Below are positions 63,826 through 64,000 of a DNA stretch of 64,000 bases, piece by piece. The stretch comes from Thalassospira sp. MCCC 1A01428 (lineage in GTDB: Bacteria; Pseudomonadota; Alphaproteobacteria; Rhodospirillales; Thalassospiraceae): the NCBI RefSeq assembly GCF_002115825.1, contig NZ_JFJZ01000012.1:87777-151776 (forward strand). The letters run 5' to 3'. A program made the position numbers and the translations under genes. How positions within the stretch are numbered: position 1 is the stretch's first letter; every line of letters starts with the position of its first letter. A model generated the notes under the pieces. That model was not told where the DNA came from. It searched no databases and saw only the letters and a program-made list of their open reading frames with translations.

Positions 63826-64000
63826 GGTGGCAATAAACGCATAAAACCAGGAAAATCTGCGCGAAAATGGCGGATTTCTGCCTGTAAGGGGACGTTACGC
63901 AGGCTGTCTGAAACCTCCTGACATAACGGTGGCAGTTTTGCATCGATGCTGTGAAAATCTTGCACGATCCTGCAATCAGCTTAGGCTCAGGACCTATTAA

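Noticed and set aside
1..64000. CRISPR arrays, tRNA or rRNA genes, insertion sequences, phage genes
   Set aside because: No spaced direct repeats, cloverleaf-like clusters or transposase/integrase frames were seen in the window.

Overview
The window looks like a stretch of an alphaproteobacterial chromosome of moderate GC, packed with catabolic and uptake operons. The rhamnose locus (rhaRSTPQUK divergent from rhaDI) has the rhizobial gene order, and the TRAP, TTT, ribose-type and maltose-type importers fit a nutrient-scavenging marine or plant/algae-associated Rhodospirillales member. Thalassospira is my best guess, made from style only. I found no rRNA, tRNA, CRISPR array, insertion sequence or phage gene.

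Layout. 1-2552: end of an iron-type alcohol dehydrogenase, a peroxiredoxin, a metallophosphoesterase and a LysE exporter. 2714-13687: complete L-rhamnose uptake and catabolic locus. 13824-25532 (minus strand): a ten-gene operon headed by an unusual regulator (winged helix fused to a solute-binding-protein domain). It continues with a butanediol-dehydrogenase-like SDR, an M24-fold protein with a changed metal ligand, an acetoin/pyruvate-dehydrogenase-like E1alpha/E1beta, a lipoyl protein with a dead E2 domain, an aldehyde dehydrogenase, an E2 without a lipoyl domain, E3 and a KduD-like SDR. A ribose-type ABC importer (25773-30472) diverges from it, and a perfect 32-bp palindrome lies between. 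30557-37989: hexonate locus (IdnD-like dehydrogenase, TRAP transporter, GntR, divergent uxuA-uxuB). 38192-39514: DUF445 membrane protein.

39576-54750: large glycoside or sugar cluster with a maltose-type ABC importer, two paralogous Tat-type binding proteins, a TetR regulator, four Gfo/Idh/MocA oxidoreductases, a DUF993 aldolase-like protein, an enolase-superfamily protein and a xylose-isomerase-like protein. Three copies of one 16-bp near-palindrome mark its promoters. 54771-63167: LysR-controlled hydroxy-acid cluster (D-2-hydroxyacid dehydrogenase, RraA-like aldolase, MFS, TctCBA, FMN hydroxy-acid oxidase), with one composite motif repeated before two of its transcription units. 63451-63825: DUF427 protein.

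How the genes work together. Each block pairs an importer with its own regulator and enzymes leading to central metabolism: rhamnose to lactaldehyde/lactate and DHAP; a hexonate such as L-gulonate or D-mannonate to KDG; an unknown ketol or polyol by thiamine-dependent cleavage; an unknown sugar by oxidation, dehydration and aldol cleavage without phosphorylation; and a hydroxy acid by oxidation and aldol cleavage. The two blocks most likely to be undescribed are the HTH-SBP-regulated split-E2 system (13824-30472) and the DUF993/enolase/Gfo cluster (39576-54750). Functions are read from protein family features and gene context; substrates are inferred.
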